From: Deltaproteobacteria bacterium
Lineage (GTDB): Bacteria; Desulfobacterota; UBA8473
Reading direction: 5' to 3'
Assembly: GCA_030643245.1 (NCBI GenBank)
Contig: DAOWME010000001.1
Span: 1-45,989, forward strand
DNA length: 45,989 nt
The notes under the pieces are model-generated. The model saw nothing but the letters and a program-made list of their open reading frames with translations, did no database searches and was not told the DNA's origin. Shown one piece after another: positions 23,467 to 31,374 of this stretch. Position 1 is the first letter of the stretch, and each line of letters opens with the position of its first letter. The position numbers were made by a program, and so were the translations under genes.

Positions 23467-24399
23467 CTATGGTTTAAGCTTGACCACATCATTGACCTTG
23501 AGTCCCATCCCGGACTTGATGACAACCTTGGTTAGGTTTCTTCCGACATAACCTGTAACCATCAGTTCACCTCTCATCTGACCTTCTTCTCTCCCCAACA
23601 AAACATGGGTCTCAGGGTCATAGATCTTTTCGCCCAATGAATAAACTCCCAAAACATCACCGATATTTAACCCCACATCCTTGCCGGCATTTATATATGC
23701 ATTTGAGCCGCTTATCTTCGCAATCCTTCCGCTCCACTCTACGGTCTGCAACTGTCTGACAAGGTTATCCATAAATTTCACGATGGCGGACCTTAATGCG
23801 TTTTGTCCCATGGTTTCGTCATAACCACCACGCTGCCCTAACCCAAATACTTCAGAGATCTTCTTTTCGAAGACACCGGAGCCTGAATCAGCAAAAAGCA
23901 ATTGTCCCGTGGTGGTGTCCACTACCCTGACATCTACGGTGCATTCTGCTTTCTGAATTTTCTGTTTGTATACGCCGTAATCCTTTCCCTCTGTTTTTAC
24001 ACCGAACTGGGATATGGAACCGGTTACGATGGCGTTCAAACCTAGTATCTTCCCTGCCTGGGCGGCTGTCGCAGGGTTAACCGCACCCGACTGTCCCAGG
24101 GCCTGTTCTCCCAGAACCTTCTGTAATTGCTCTCTCTCGACCATGATGAATGCTCCTGTCTTAAAGAGCTCAGTAGTCAGGATATCGGAAGCAGACGACC
24201 CCAATCTTCCCTTGCCATAGGTCGACTTGTTCACAAAATCCACTATACCTACCCTCTTTTTAGGCCCTTTGGACGCTATCTTGGGGGGTGCTGGCTCTTC
24301 TTTCTGGGGAGCCGCTGTCATCGTGGGCATATGGGCGCAGCCAAAAGTACACAAGAATAGTGCAGTAACTAAACACGTCATGATTTTATTATTCAACAT
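23467..24399 (-). CDS. CsgG-family outer-membrane lipoprotein
   Basis: A 310-residue CsgG/HfaB-type lipoprotein. A strong AGGAGG precedes the ATG; the lipobox L-C-T-F-G-C places Cys at about residue 21. The CsgG domain shows R-V-G-I-V-D-F-V-N-K-S, a D-I-L-T-T-E-L-F-K-T-G-A-F-I-M-V-E-R-E-Q-L helix and strand, A-A-Q-A-G-K-I-L-G-L-N-A-I-V-T-G-S-I, and D-V-R-V-V-D-T-T-T-G-Q-L-L. A C-terminal small beta domain (about 235-310) resembles FlgT C-terminal/SH3-like modules. CsgG forms the curli secretion pore in E. coli; no curli subunit is nearby, so the pore function is uncertain, and a FlgO-like or other outer-membrane role is as likely. Confidence 0.9.
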   Translation of the reverse strand: MLNNKIMTCLVTALFLCTFGCAHMPTMTAAPQKEEPAPPKIASKGPKKRVGIVDFVNKSTYGKGRLGSSASDILTTELFKTGAFIMVEREQLQKVLGEQALGQSGAVNPATAAQAGKILGLNAIVTGSISQFGVKTEGKDYGVYKQKIQKAECTVDVRVVDTTTGQLLFADSGSGVFEKKISEVFGLGQRGGYDETMGQNALRSAIVKFMDNLVRQLQTVEWSGRIAKISGSNAYINAGKDVGLNIGDVLGVYSLGEKIYDPETHVLLGREEGQMRGELMVTGYVGRNLTKVVIKSGMGLKVNDVVKLKP

Positions 24400-24462
24400 A
24401 ACCTACCCTCCTATAACTCATGACACATTACTCATGCCATGTCGCATATAACATCATATCCC

Positions 24463-25125
24463 TTACTGTCCCAGGCAGCCGCCTCCGCCTTGAGACGGAA
24501 CATAGCGAGGTCCATTGGGCAATGTAGAAAATGTCATGTTAATCACCCGTATCACGTAAGGTTCATATTCCTGCAAGGCAGCAAAGGACAGGTTGTCGAC
24601 CATGTCGACCATGTCATCACTTTCGAGTACAAACTTTTTCTCCGCGACCTCGTGCTCTGATTCCCAAATCTGTCCCCCGGTCCTTGCATCTATGAGTTGA
24701 AACCTGGCGCCCACTTTTACTGAAGAGTAAACCACCAAATAAGTGGTACTCCACTCCGTTACAGTCGCATACAGCAACGCATCAACATTGAGAAGCTCCC
24801 CTATCTCCAAGGGGGTCATGGAACCAAGTTGACCCGCCTCTCGTATGCCCTTTTGGGCGAGTAAGGAGTCGATCCCTGCGACCGCGGGTGTTGCGTAACC
24901 CTTACTGAGAATTATGCTGTAGAGCCTTGGTCTGAAAACACCGCCTGCATCCATGTCCGTGGTTTCATTCTGCACAGGCAACACGGCAATTGACATTGGC
25001 ATCTTATCCTGGTAGTCAGGAACATTACTGTGAGGGATTTTAATCGCACAACTACTGGGAAGAAAAAGGATAATTGAAAGAATGAAGATATGTCTTGCCT
25101 TCATCCCCGTCTTCCTGCTTATCAT
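24463..25125 (-). CDS. DUF799-family lipoprotein (copy 2)
   Basis: About 220 residues. ATG 25125 follows GAGGAG; ATG 25104 is an alternative. The lipobox is L-P-S-S-C. The body matches DUF799 (GNA1162-type, TolB-N-like fold): M-S-I-A-V-L-P-V-Q-N-E-T, R-E-A-G-Q-L-G-S-M-T-P-L-E-I-G-E-L-L, V-D-A-L-L-Y-A-T-V-T-E-W-S-T-T-Y and W-E-S-E-H-E-V-A-E. It is a close tandem paralogue of the upstream gene. Neighbours of DUF799 usually include CsgG-like lipoproteins, as here, suggesting an outer-membrane complex. Function is otherwise unknown. Confidence 0.88.
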   Translation of the reverse strand: MISRKTGMKARHIFILSIILFLPSSCAIKIPHSNVPDYQDKMPMSIAVLPVQNETTDMDAGGVFRPRLYSIILSKGYATPAVAGIDSLLAQKGIREAGQLGSMTPLEIGELLNVDALLYATVTEWSTTYLVVYSSVKVGARFQLIDARTGGQIWESEHEVAEKKFVLESDDMVDMVDNLSFAALQEYEPYVIRVINMTFSTLPNGPRYVPSQGGGGCLGQ

Positions 25126-25888
25126 AGCAAACTCCTCTTCTGGTATATAGCCTCCAGTCCTCAAGAAACGTGAAAGAGCATACTGAACACCCCCCTTCAC
25201 CCATGAAAGGGTGGAGAGAAAACGGACAAATAAGTCTATCCCTCACTTTGCGAGAAATATGCCTGCGGTGCTTTCCAGGGTGGATATGCCTGTAACCGTT
25301 GGGTAACGTGGAAAATGCAGCATTGATAAGTTTCTTGACGTAAGGATCATATCTGCGCAAGAGAGCAAAAGTCAAGATCTCCTCTATGGCATCCTCATCC
25401 AACGAGAACTTCCATTCAGCAACTTCATGCTCCGATTTCCAGAGTTTCTGTCCTGTCCGCGTATCAAAGATCTGAAATCTGGCCCCTACATTTATTGAGG
25501 CGTAATTCACCAGATAGGTAGTACTCCACTCCGTCACCGTAGTATATAGCACCGCATCAACACTGAGGAGCTCCCCTATCTCGTGAGGGGTCATGGAACC
25601 AAGCTGACCTGCCTCCCTTATATCCCTTTCCAGGAGTTTTGAATCAATCACCGCTGTCTGAGGGGACAGATATCCTTTATGGGTAACCATATCAACCAGC
25701 CATGGTCTGAACACCTTCGGTGCGTCCATGTCCACGGTTTCATTCTGAACAGGCAACACGGCAATTGACGTCGGCATCCTCTCTTTATAATCCGGCGTCA
25801 CATAATGAGATATCCTCGGCACACAACCACTGAAAGTGAAGACCACCATTAAGAAGAAGAGGCTAAATTCGGGACATCTCACGTACAC
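25052..25888 (-). CDS. DUF799-family lipoprotein (copy 1) with abnormal C-terminal extension
   Basis: A 278-residue ORF from a GTG start preceded by GAGGGAG; the lipobox region is F-S-G-C. Residues 30-210 are a DUF799 domain strongly similar to copy 2 (shared I-A-V-L-P-V-Q-N-E-T, A-G-Q-L-G-S-M-T-P, F-S-T-L-P-N-G). Copy 2 ends about 17 residues after F-S-T-L-P-N-G, but this ORF continues for about 65 more residues and runs up to 74 bp into copy 2 in a different frame. The extension is Cys/Phe-rich and unlike the family, so a lost stop or small frameshift near 25,250 is likely; the DUF799 domain itself looks intact. Confidence 0.8.
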   Translation of the reverse strand: MYVRCPEFSLFFLMVVFTFSGCVPRISHYVTPDYKERMPTSIAVLPVQNETVDMDAPKVFRPWLVDMVTHKGYLSPQTAVIDSKLLERDIREAGQLGSMTPHEIGELLSVDAVLYTTVTEWSTTYLVNYASINVGARFQIFDTRTGQKLWKSEHEVAEWKFSLDEDAIEEILTFALLRRYDPYVKKLINAAFSTLPNGYRHIHPGKHRRHISRKVRDRLICPFSLHPFMGEGGCSVCSFTFLEDWRLYTRRGVCYDKQEDGDEGKTYLHSFNYPFSSQ

Positions 25889-25907
25889 TCCCTCTCAAAA
25901 TAGTGCA

Positions 25908-27101
25908 TTACTTGGGGAGGATAGTAAGTTCGATCGCGTTCTGTGTCATCTTGGTAATATCGATCGAAAACTTCTGAAAACTCTTGGTAGCCAATTCATC
26001 AGCAAGAGATTGGGCATCACCCTTTATGTCTAAATCAATCCTGGCTACACCCGCAGATATGCTTCTCTGATGAACGCCTTTAACCCCTCGCACCTCTCCT
26101 TTCAACACATTCTTGAGACTCAGGAAATCTTGATAGCTGGAGATCCCGTTCACGGTCATTTGAACGAGCGTGGTCCCCCCAATCTCATCGCGATGTGTAC
26201 CCAGTATCTGGTCCATGAGTTTGGAGGCCAAGTCAGAAGTCGACTTTTTAAGTGCCTCTGTTCCGGCCGTGATCTCATCTATGTGGACCGCGGCTCCATG
26301 GCTGCTTGTTGAAGCGATAAACGCCCCGGTGTCGGTTCGGATCGCCCGTGCCGTTACGTTTGCCTGGCAAGATTTCATCGAAGAATTCATTACATTGCCC
26401 ACATATTTAGCCAGTGCCTTGCCAACGATTACCACATCAGCATCGTACTGATTTCCAAGGGACACAGCCGTGTTGTCATTTAGGTTCATGACCCGGTAAT
26501 CCTTGCTTACACTCATGTTTCCAGCCTTGGCAGCGTGATCAACAACATTGAAACCCTTTTCCCTGAATTTCTCAACCAAGACGGTTTCAGTAACGGAGAG
26601 GTCCGTTTCAGAGGCATGATTCCCCCACCAATATCGGTATTGTTCGTGACCTATGTTCTGCTCCGCAATCAAGAAGATGACCCTCGGTTTGTGCTTCCTT
26701 GCCAGTATAAGGTCTATGGCTGACAGGTCATTCTTGAGATCGCCCATTGCCACGGTGGCTTGTACTGTAACCTTGTAAATGGGTTCAACAGAAGCCTCCG
26801 ATATTATCCTGTAGTTTTGTATATACCCCTGGGTTTTCGTGTAGATCTTATCACTTAGGAGTTGATAGTTTTCAACCCTGGTCTCCGAGGATACCATAGT
26901 ACCCACAGCCTGTTCAACCGCCTTTCTCAACGCATCTTCGATGGCGCTGTCTCTGGCCATGGCCTTGTCATTATTCCGAATGGCGGCCATACCCTCTGCA
27001 CTCACTACCAGTGATTGAAGAGTCTGCTGCGCAACTGCATAACCAGCGAAAATAACGGTCACCAGAAAACACAGAGACCATACCCTAATCGGTTTCTCCA
27101 A
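25908..27101 (-). CDS. FlgT-like periplasmic/outer-membrane protein
   Basis: About 397 residues. I chose the TTG at 27101, just after GGAGGGGG; ATG 27134 lacks a ribosome site. The signal peptide ends near A-V-A-Q-Q. The N-terminal part (V-S-A-E-G-M-A-A-I, A-R-D-S-A-I-E-D-A-L-R-K-A-V-E-Q-A-V-G, Y-I-Q-N-Y-R-I) is the flagellar-assembly-T N-domain. A TolB-N/CsgG-like middle domain (V-V-I-V-G-K-A, T-G-A-F-I-A-S) and a C-terminal alpha-beta domain follow. In Vibrio, FlgT with FlgO and FlgP forms the outer-membrane H ring. No flagellar gene is present here, so a related envelope ring is a better description than a flagellar one. Confidence 0.8.
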   Translation of the reverse strand: MEKPIRVWSLCFLVTVIFAGYAVAQQTLQSLVVSAEGMAAIRNNDKAMARDSAIEDALRKAVEQAVGTMVSSETRVENYQLLSDKIYTKTQGYIQNYRIISEASVEPIYKVTVQATVAMGDLKNDLSAIDLILARKHKPRVIFLIAEQNIGHEQYRYWWGNHASETDLSVTETVLVEKFREKGFNVVDHAAKAGNMSVSKDYRVMNLNDNTAVSLGNQYDADVVIVGKALAKYVGNVMNSSMKSCQANVTARAIRTDTGAFIASTSSHGAAVHIDEITAGTEALKKSTSDLASKLMDQILGTHRDEIGGTTLVQMTVNGISSYQDFLSLKNVLKGEVRGVKGVHQRSISAGVARIDLDIKGDAQSLADELATKSFQKFSIDITKMTQNAIELTILPK

Positions 27102-27277
27102 GACACCCCCTCCTTCTTTGTTTAAGGACAACATCTTTCACTTTGCAGGGCTTCGGCCAACGGCTTGATCTTACCTCGATCTGTTATCTGTCATTTCGTC
27201 CCCGTCCCTTAGCCTATTCCGACCCGTCAAGGCCGACCTCCAACTTTTATATATCTTCGGTTGTCTTCTCATTTTCT

Positions 27278-28453
27278 TTAGAAAAACCTCAATTCATCCT
27301 TGAGCTTCCTGATAATCAACAAGGCATCGGCGCCGGAGACCGGATCCATTGAAGCGAATTCACCTGTAGTCAGATCCTTGGCCTCCATGATCCCTCGGGT
27401 AGTAACGACCATGACCGCATTGAAATAAGGAAGGTCATTCCTCAAATCAGGGAATGGGGATGTACTTCCAATGTACTTTGTGGCAAGTTTGCGATCTCCA
27501 CCAACCTTTATCAGAATGTCCTGTACCATTATGGCATACAAAGCCCTTGTTATGAGCTCATCAGGAACAAAAGTATGATTTGGGTAAGGTTCCAGTCCTT
27601 TTATGCCAATTTCCATGACAGTTTGTATGTCCGTCCTCAGAACATGGTCAGAAATATCAGTGGCAGCTTCAGTCTTCTCGATCTTATCTGCGGCAAAGGC
27701 TGTTGATGGGGCCTTGTAACTCGTGTCAAACCTTTTTGGAGATCGCTTCTTATAGAGTTTCTCCAACTCAAGTTCCTGAATAAATAACGCGGCCATGTCC
27801 GACCTGGTCACTTTATCTATCAGCGCTATCTTCTTACCTATCAAACTTCCAGGTGCAGCTCTCTGGATCTTTTGAACGAGTTTCCAATGGTTGTTCGCGG
27901 CTATCAAATACTTATCATTGATATCCAGTACTTTCTTAAACATCTCGCCTGCTTTGTCGAACTCGTAGGCGAGCTTATATGCTTCACCCATATAGTAATA
28001 GGCAGCCGACGATTCAGGATCGATATCGATTGCATCTTCAAAGTTATTCTCTGCATCATCGAGCCAGTCGTCCTTTCTTTCCATCGCGTAGATCCTAACC
28101 AGACCGACCAAAGCATTAACCTTCTCATCCTTGGTCTTGGCATAGTTCTTACCCTTCTTTGCGTTGGCAAATGCCTCCTTAAAGTTACCGTCATAACCGT
28201 ATACCAGGCCAAGCCCGGTAAAAGCAGCGGAAAATTTCGGAGCTAACTGTATAGCAATGCCAAATTCCCGTTTTGCGTCCTCATATTTCCCTTTGTCCAG
28301 AAGTTTCATCCCGCTAAACACGTGATGGTCCGGAGTATCTAGGGCGCTCACGGCTTTCCTTGGTTTGGGGCCACATGCGCCAAGATAAACCAGAGACAAT
28401 ATTAAAACCGTAAGAAAAATCCACCTCACCGTATGCATCTCTTCTAACTTCAT
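27278..28453 (-). CDS. TPR lipoprotein with C-terminal SLH-like region
   Basis: A 391-residue lipoprotein. ATG 28453 follows GAGGGAG; the lipobox is L-G-A-C, about residue 26. Residues about 45-205 form TPR helices (G-K-Y-E-D-A-K-R-E-F-G-I-A-I-Q-L-A-P, D-P-E-S-S-A-A-Y-Y-Y-M-G-E-A-Y). After a linker the C-terminal half has S-layer-homology-like pieces: Y-P-N-H-T-F-V-P-D-E-L-I-T-R, F-P-D-L-R-N-D-L-P-Y-F-N-A-V and M-D-P-V-S-G-A-D-A. TPRs mediate protein contacts and SLH domains bind cell-wall or envelope polymers. It overlies the stretch between the FlgT-like and LPP20-like genes, probably as a scaffold of this complex. Confidence 0.85.
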   Translation of the reverse strand: MKLEEMHTVRWIFLTVLILSLVYLGACGPKPRKAVSALDTPDHHVFSGMKLLDKGKYEDAKREFGIAIQLAPKFSAAFTGLGLVYGYDGNFKEAFANAKKGKNYAKTKDEKVNALVGLVRIYAMERKDDWLDDAENNFEDAIDIDPESSAAYYYMGEAYKLAYEFDKAGEMFKKVLDINDKYLIAANNHWKLVQKIQRAAPGSLIGKKIALIDKVTRSDMAALFIQELELEKLYKKRSPKRFDTSYKAPSTAFAADKIEKTEAATDISDHVLRTDIQTVMEIGIKGLEPYPNHTFVPDELITRALYAIMVQDILIKVGGDRKLATKYIGSTSPFPDLRNDLPYFNAVMVVTTRGIMEAKDLTTGEFASMDPVSGADALLIIRKLKDELRFF

Positions 28454-28524
28454 TTTTCTCCCTCTGTTGGTTTCGTGGACCTTGCAAAAAGCTGTCGCAT
28501 TGAACACGAAGGAATCATCAAAAA

Positions 28525-29349
28525 TCAATCTACGACAAACATTACGCGGCATTGAGATAAGAAACTAAGATTCCTGGAGGAATCCCTCAGCATATTCGCA
28601 TCGGAACTGCTTATGACCACATTACTATTCCCTGATCCCTCAGTTTTTATCCCTTTGACGATGATAGGGTTGTTTGCCACGCGATCATTCTGTCTAGCCA
28701 CTTCAACATCTTTTCCGTAACCAACTATCCCTTGCTGAATCGCAAATTCTCTTGACACATAAGCAGAGCCGTAAACCTCTCTCCCCTCTTCATCAAGAAC
28801 TTTCGGGGACATGGCCGGGTGGAGTTCCAACCCCTTTGTGTCAATAATAAGCCCCGTATATATCGGACTGCCGGCAGAAGGCACCGATCGTCCGCCCGTA
28901 GCAGGCAACAGGATGTCAGCCAATTCTCCTGTAATGGGCATTTCGATAATCACTTCGACACCACCATCGTCAAAGTATTTCTTGTCAACCACCTTGGCCC
29001 CACGAATGAAGCCTTGAACCCTGGACTGTATTACATCGCTTTGGGTCATCGCATTTACTACTGTGGTTTCAGAGTCAATCCTCACCCCTTTTATAGTCTC
29101 TAAAAGATTTCTCAGGGCATCCACTTTGGCGGCTCTCTCCGCACCTAACCTTGCAACTGAAATGTTGGGCGCAGACCGGCTTGGAGCCCCACTACCAAGG
29201 GCCCTTATTACACTAGTTGTCCAGTTCACCTCCCCTTGACCGATGGTCTGAACGACTTGACCCGAATTGCCTTCCAGTAAACCACCAACGGCAAAAGAAA
29301 AGAGTACCAAGAAAAATGATAAAACCGTTATGCCTGCCTGCTTCTTCAT
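28525..29349 (-). CDS. LPP20-like exported protein
   Basis: A 274-residue exported protein, the first gene of the envelope cluster, with GGAAGGGGG before the ATG. The signal peptide is L-S-F-F-L-V-L-F-S-F-A-V-G-G-L. The domain A-R-L-G-A-E-R-A-A-K-V-D-A-L-R-N-L-L-E-T-I-K-G-V-R-I-D plus F-I-R-G-A-K-V-V-D-K-K-Y-F-D-D-G-G-V-E-V-I-I-E-M-P is LPP20-like, the family of Vibrio FlgP. There is no lipobox Cys, so it is probably soluble in the periplasm. Together with the FlgT-like and CsgG-like proteins it repeats the FlgO/P/T set of parts. Confidence 0.82.
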   Translation of the reverse strand: MKKQAGITVLSFFLVLFSFAVGGLLEGNSGQVVQTIGQGEVNWTTSVIRALGSGAPSRSAPNISVARLGAERAAKVDALRNLLETIKGVRIDSETTVVNAMTQSDVIQSRVQGFIRGAKVVDKKYFDDGGVEVIIEMPITGELADILLPATGGRSVPSAGSPIYTGLIIDTKGLELHPAMSPKVLDEEGREVYGSAYVSREFAIQQGIVGYGKDVEVARQNDRVANNPIIVKGIKTEGSGNSNVVISSSDANMLRDSSRNLSFLSQCRVMFVVD

Positions 29350-29414
29350 CTTTGACCCCCTTCCAACATATGTTCACTAGTGTTGTGTCATGCGTGAGAT
29401 ATCGTATCAGGCGC

Positions 29415-29495
29415 TCGTCATTCCCACGAAGGTGGGAATCTACTATTTCTGGCTACTTCGGCACTTCCGGATTCCCGCTTCCGCGGGAATGACGG
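29415..29495. repeat. REP-like palindrome pair
   Basis: CGTCATTCCCACGAAGGTGG (start of the left palindrome) and ATTCCCGCTTCCGCGGGAAT plus GACGG (right palindrome) form two hairpins that are also inverted copies of each other. This ATTCCCGC/GCGGGAAT unit is a widespread proteobacterial intergenic repeat type. Confidence 0.8.
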
Positions 29496-29525
29496 TCATC
29501 TTTGCGACATTACATAGATGACATG

Positions 29526-29729
29526 ACACTAGCTTGTTTCCATCCAGAAATGGCCCTTTTTCCCCTGAGCTGCGTTCTCCTCAGGTTTCCGCCTGCGACG
29601 TACGATCATGTACGACTCGGCGCAAACCGTCGTGCGGCCTTGCTCAGAGAATAAATTGCTCATTTCTGAATTGGAGACCAACTCGTGCCCTTTTCTCAAG
29701 AAGTCCATTTATGGATGGACACTAGCTTG
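29526..29729. mobile_element. Small non-coding insertion with 11-bp direct repeats (MITE-like)
   Basis: ACACTAGCTTG occurs at 29526-29536 and again at 29719-29729. Just inside lie inverted ends CCATCCAGAAATGG (29540-29553) and CCATTTATGGATGG (29705-29718), 13 of 14 positions complementary. The roughly 180-bp interior has no plausible gene. The layout is that of a MITE with an 11-bp target duplication; no transposase is seen. The stretch 29,730-29,875 beyond it shows nothing recognisable. Confidence 0.6.
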
Positions 29730-29875
29730 AAACATGCTAAATAAAACCTCTTGTTTGCTGGCGAAATGAATCTTGCACTACACCTAGATACCATCTCAAA
29801 AAACGTATAGCTTCTGTTCAGAACCTCTTTAATCTATAGCCGAAACCAGCCTTTGTCAAGAAAAAATAGAATCTA

Positions 29876-30082
29876 AGGGACGAGGCTGAAATAACTTCCC
29901 CTTTTGTGCATCTCATCTTCAGGCCATCCCCCGATCGGGGTCGAGGACAGGCTTTGACCGATCTTCAAGCACAAAATCCTCGAAATAGGTCGGACTATTC
30001 CTGCGGTTTTGCGCTTTCAAATCGAACAAATCTAACCTAAATCTGAGCGCCAACTTGAGGAAGTTATTTCGGCCTCGTCCCT
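29876..30082 (-). repeat. Interspersed inverted-end repeat, copy E (long form, reversed)
   Basis: A complete 207-bp copy in the opposite orientation to A-D and F. Ends AGGGACGAGGCTGAAATAAC and GTTATTTCGGCCTCGTCCCT are complementary apart from one G-T pair. It carries the same 24-bp CCCCGATCGGGG insert as copy C. It stops 2 bp before the hflX stop codon, so it forms the 3' end of that operon's mRNA. Confidence 0.9.
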
Positions 30083-30084
30083 AA

Positions 30085-31347
30085 TCAAAAACAAAACGCG
30101 TCTAAGGAATCGGCTAGTATCTTATCTATCTCAGCTTCAATAATCACCTCCTCCCCATCATACTCCTTCCTGGTAATCCTCCCATTCCTGTGTATCCTGG
30201 AGATCAAGTCACCCGCAGTAACAGGCAATCTCAGTTTCACCTTCTTCAATTTACACGGTATCAAGGTTTCAACCTTATACAGTAGATCATCAATGCCCCT
30301 TCCCGTTAATGCAGATACAGCGACACAGTTGTCCAGCCCCCGTTGACAGTATTCAATAATGTTATTTATATTGTCAGCTTTATCTATTTTGTTCAATAGA
30401 TGAATGACGGGTTTTTTAGACACCCCTATCTCTTGCAGAACATTATTGACTGAATTTATGTTATCGTCAAATCGAGGATGGGTGATGTCGATCACATGAA
30501 CCATGATATCCGACTCATTGACCTCTTCAAGTGTGGCTTTAAATGCGGCGATAAGCTGATGGGGAAGCCTTTCTATGAAACCAACCGTATCGGAGATCAG
30601 GATATCCCGGTTACTTGGCAGTCTTATTTTCCTTGTGGTGGGATCCAGGGTGGCAAACAACTTGTCTTCAACCACTACCGCGGCATCGGAGAGGCGATTC
30701 AACAGGCTTGACTTCCCTGCGTTCGTATAACCGATAATGGAGACTTTAGAACAATAAATCCGGTCCCTTCCTTTTCGGTGGAGGGATCTTACCTTTCTGA
30801 CCACCTCAAGATCCCTTTTGATCCTTGTGATCCGATCCCTTACTTTCCTACGGTCAACCTCCAGCTTAGTCTCTCCCGGTCCCCTTGTCCCTATTCCTCC
30901 ACCCAAACGTGACAGGGAAAGCCCTTTGCCTACAAGGCGTGGTAATAGATAATTGAGTTGAGCCAGTTCAACCTGGAGTTTCCCTTCGTTTGATTTTGCT
31001 CTCTGTGCAAATATGTCCAGTATCAATCCCGTCCTGTCCAGAACCTTAACGCCAAATGCTCCCTCAAGGTTTCGTTGCTGGGCCGGGGTCAAGTCGCTAT
31101 CAAAGACAACCAGATCGGCATCCGTTGAAGTTATAAGATCCTTTACCTCCTCCACCTTCCCTCTACCCATGAGATAGGCAGGGTTCGGATGCCTGAGATC
31201 TTGTATGACACTCCCAAGCACCTCTCCACCTGCAGTCTCCGTGAGTTTTGCCAGCTCTGTCAGGGAATCCTCAACCTTTCGTTTCTCCTCTGTCTGCCAC
31301 CCGACACCAACTAATATGGTCTTTTCCTTCGATCTATTCGTCTTAAT
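30085..31347 (-). CDS. hflX: GTPase HflX, probable AUU start
   Basis: A ribosome-associated GTPase. The HflX N-domain ends in G-R-G-K-V-E-E-V and D-L-T-P-A-Q-Q-R-N-L-E; then G-I-G-T-R-G-P-G-E-T-K-L-E-x-D-R-R, the G1 loop G-Y-T-N-A-G-K-S-S, D-T-V-G-F-I and N-K-I-D. A GTG at 31221 would give 378 residues and cut off the first strand and helix of the fold. Upstream in frame, K-T-I-L-V-G-V-G-W-Q is classic HflX and is open back to an in-frame TAG (31350-31348); the only reasonable initiator there is ATT at 31347, preceded by GGGGTGAGG, giving 420 residues, the usual length. It is 27 bp after the fwdA-like gene. Confidence 0.92.
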   Translation of the reverse strand: MKTNRSKEKTILVGVGWQTEEKRKVEDSLTELAKLTETAGGEVLGSVIQDLRHPNPAYLMGRGKVEEVKDLITSTDADLVVFDSDLTPAQQRNLEGAFGVKVLDRTGLILDIFAQRAKSNEGKLQVELAQLNYLLPRLVGKGLSLSRLGGGIGTRGPGETKLEVDRRKVRDRITRIKRDLEVVRKVRSLHRKGRDRIYCSKVSIIGYTNAGKSSLLNRLSDAAVVVEDKLFATLDPTTRKIRLPSNRDILISDTVGFIERLPHQLIAAFKATLEEVNESDIMVHVIDITHPRFDDNINSVNNVLQEIGVSKKPVIHLLNKIDKADNINNIIEYCQRGLDNCVAVSALTGRGIDDLLYKVETLIPCKLKKVKLRLPVTAGDLISRIHRNGRITRKEYDGEEVIIEAEIDKILADSLDAFCF

Positions 31348-31374
31348 CTACCTCACCCCTCTCCGGCATCCCAT

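Noticed and set aside
23467..24399. Curli secretion system
   Set aside because: CsgG is present, but no CsgA/B-type repeats nor CsgE/F are seen nearby.
29415..29495. CRISPR array
   Set aside because: There are only two related palindromes in inverted arrangement with no spacers of uniform length.
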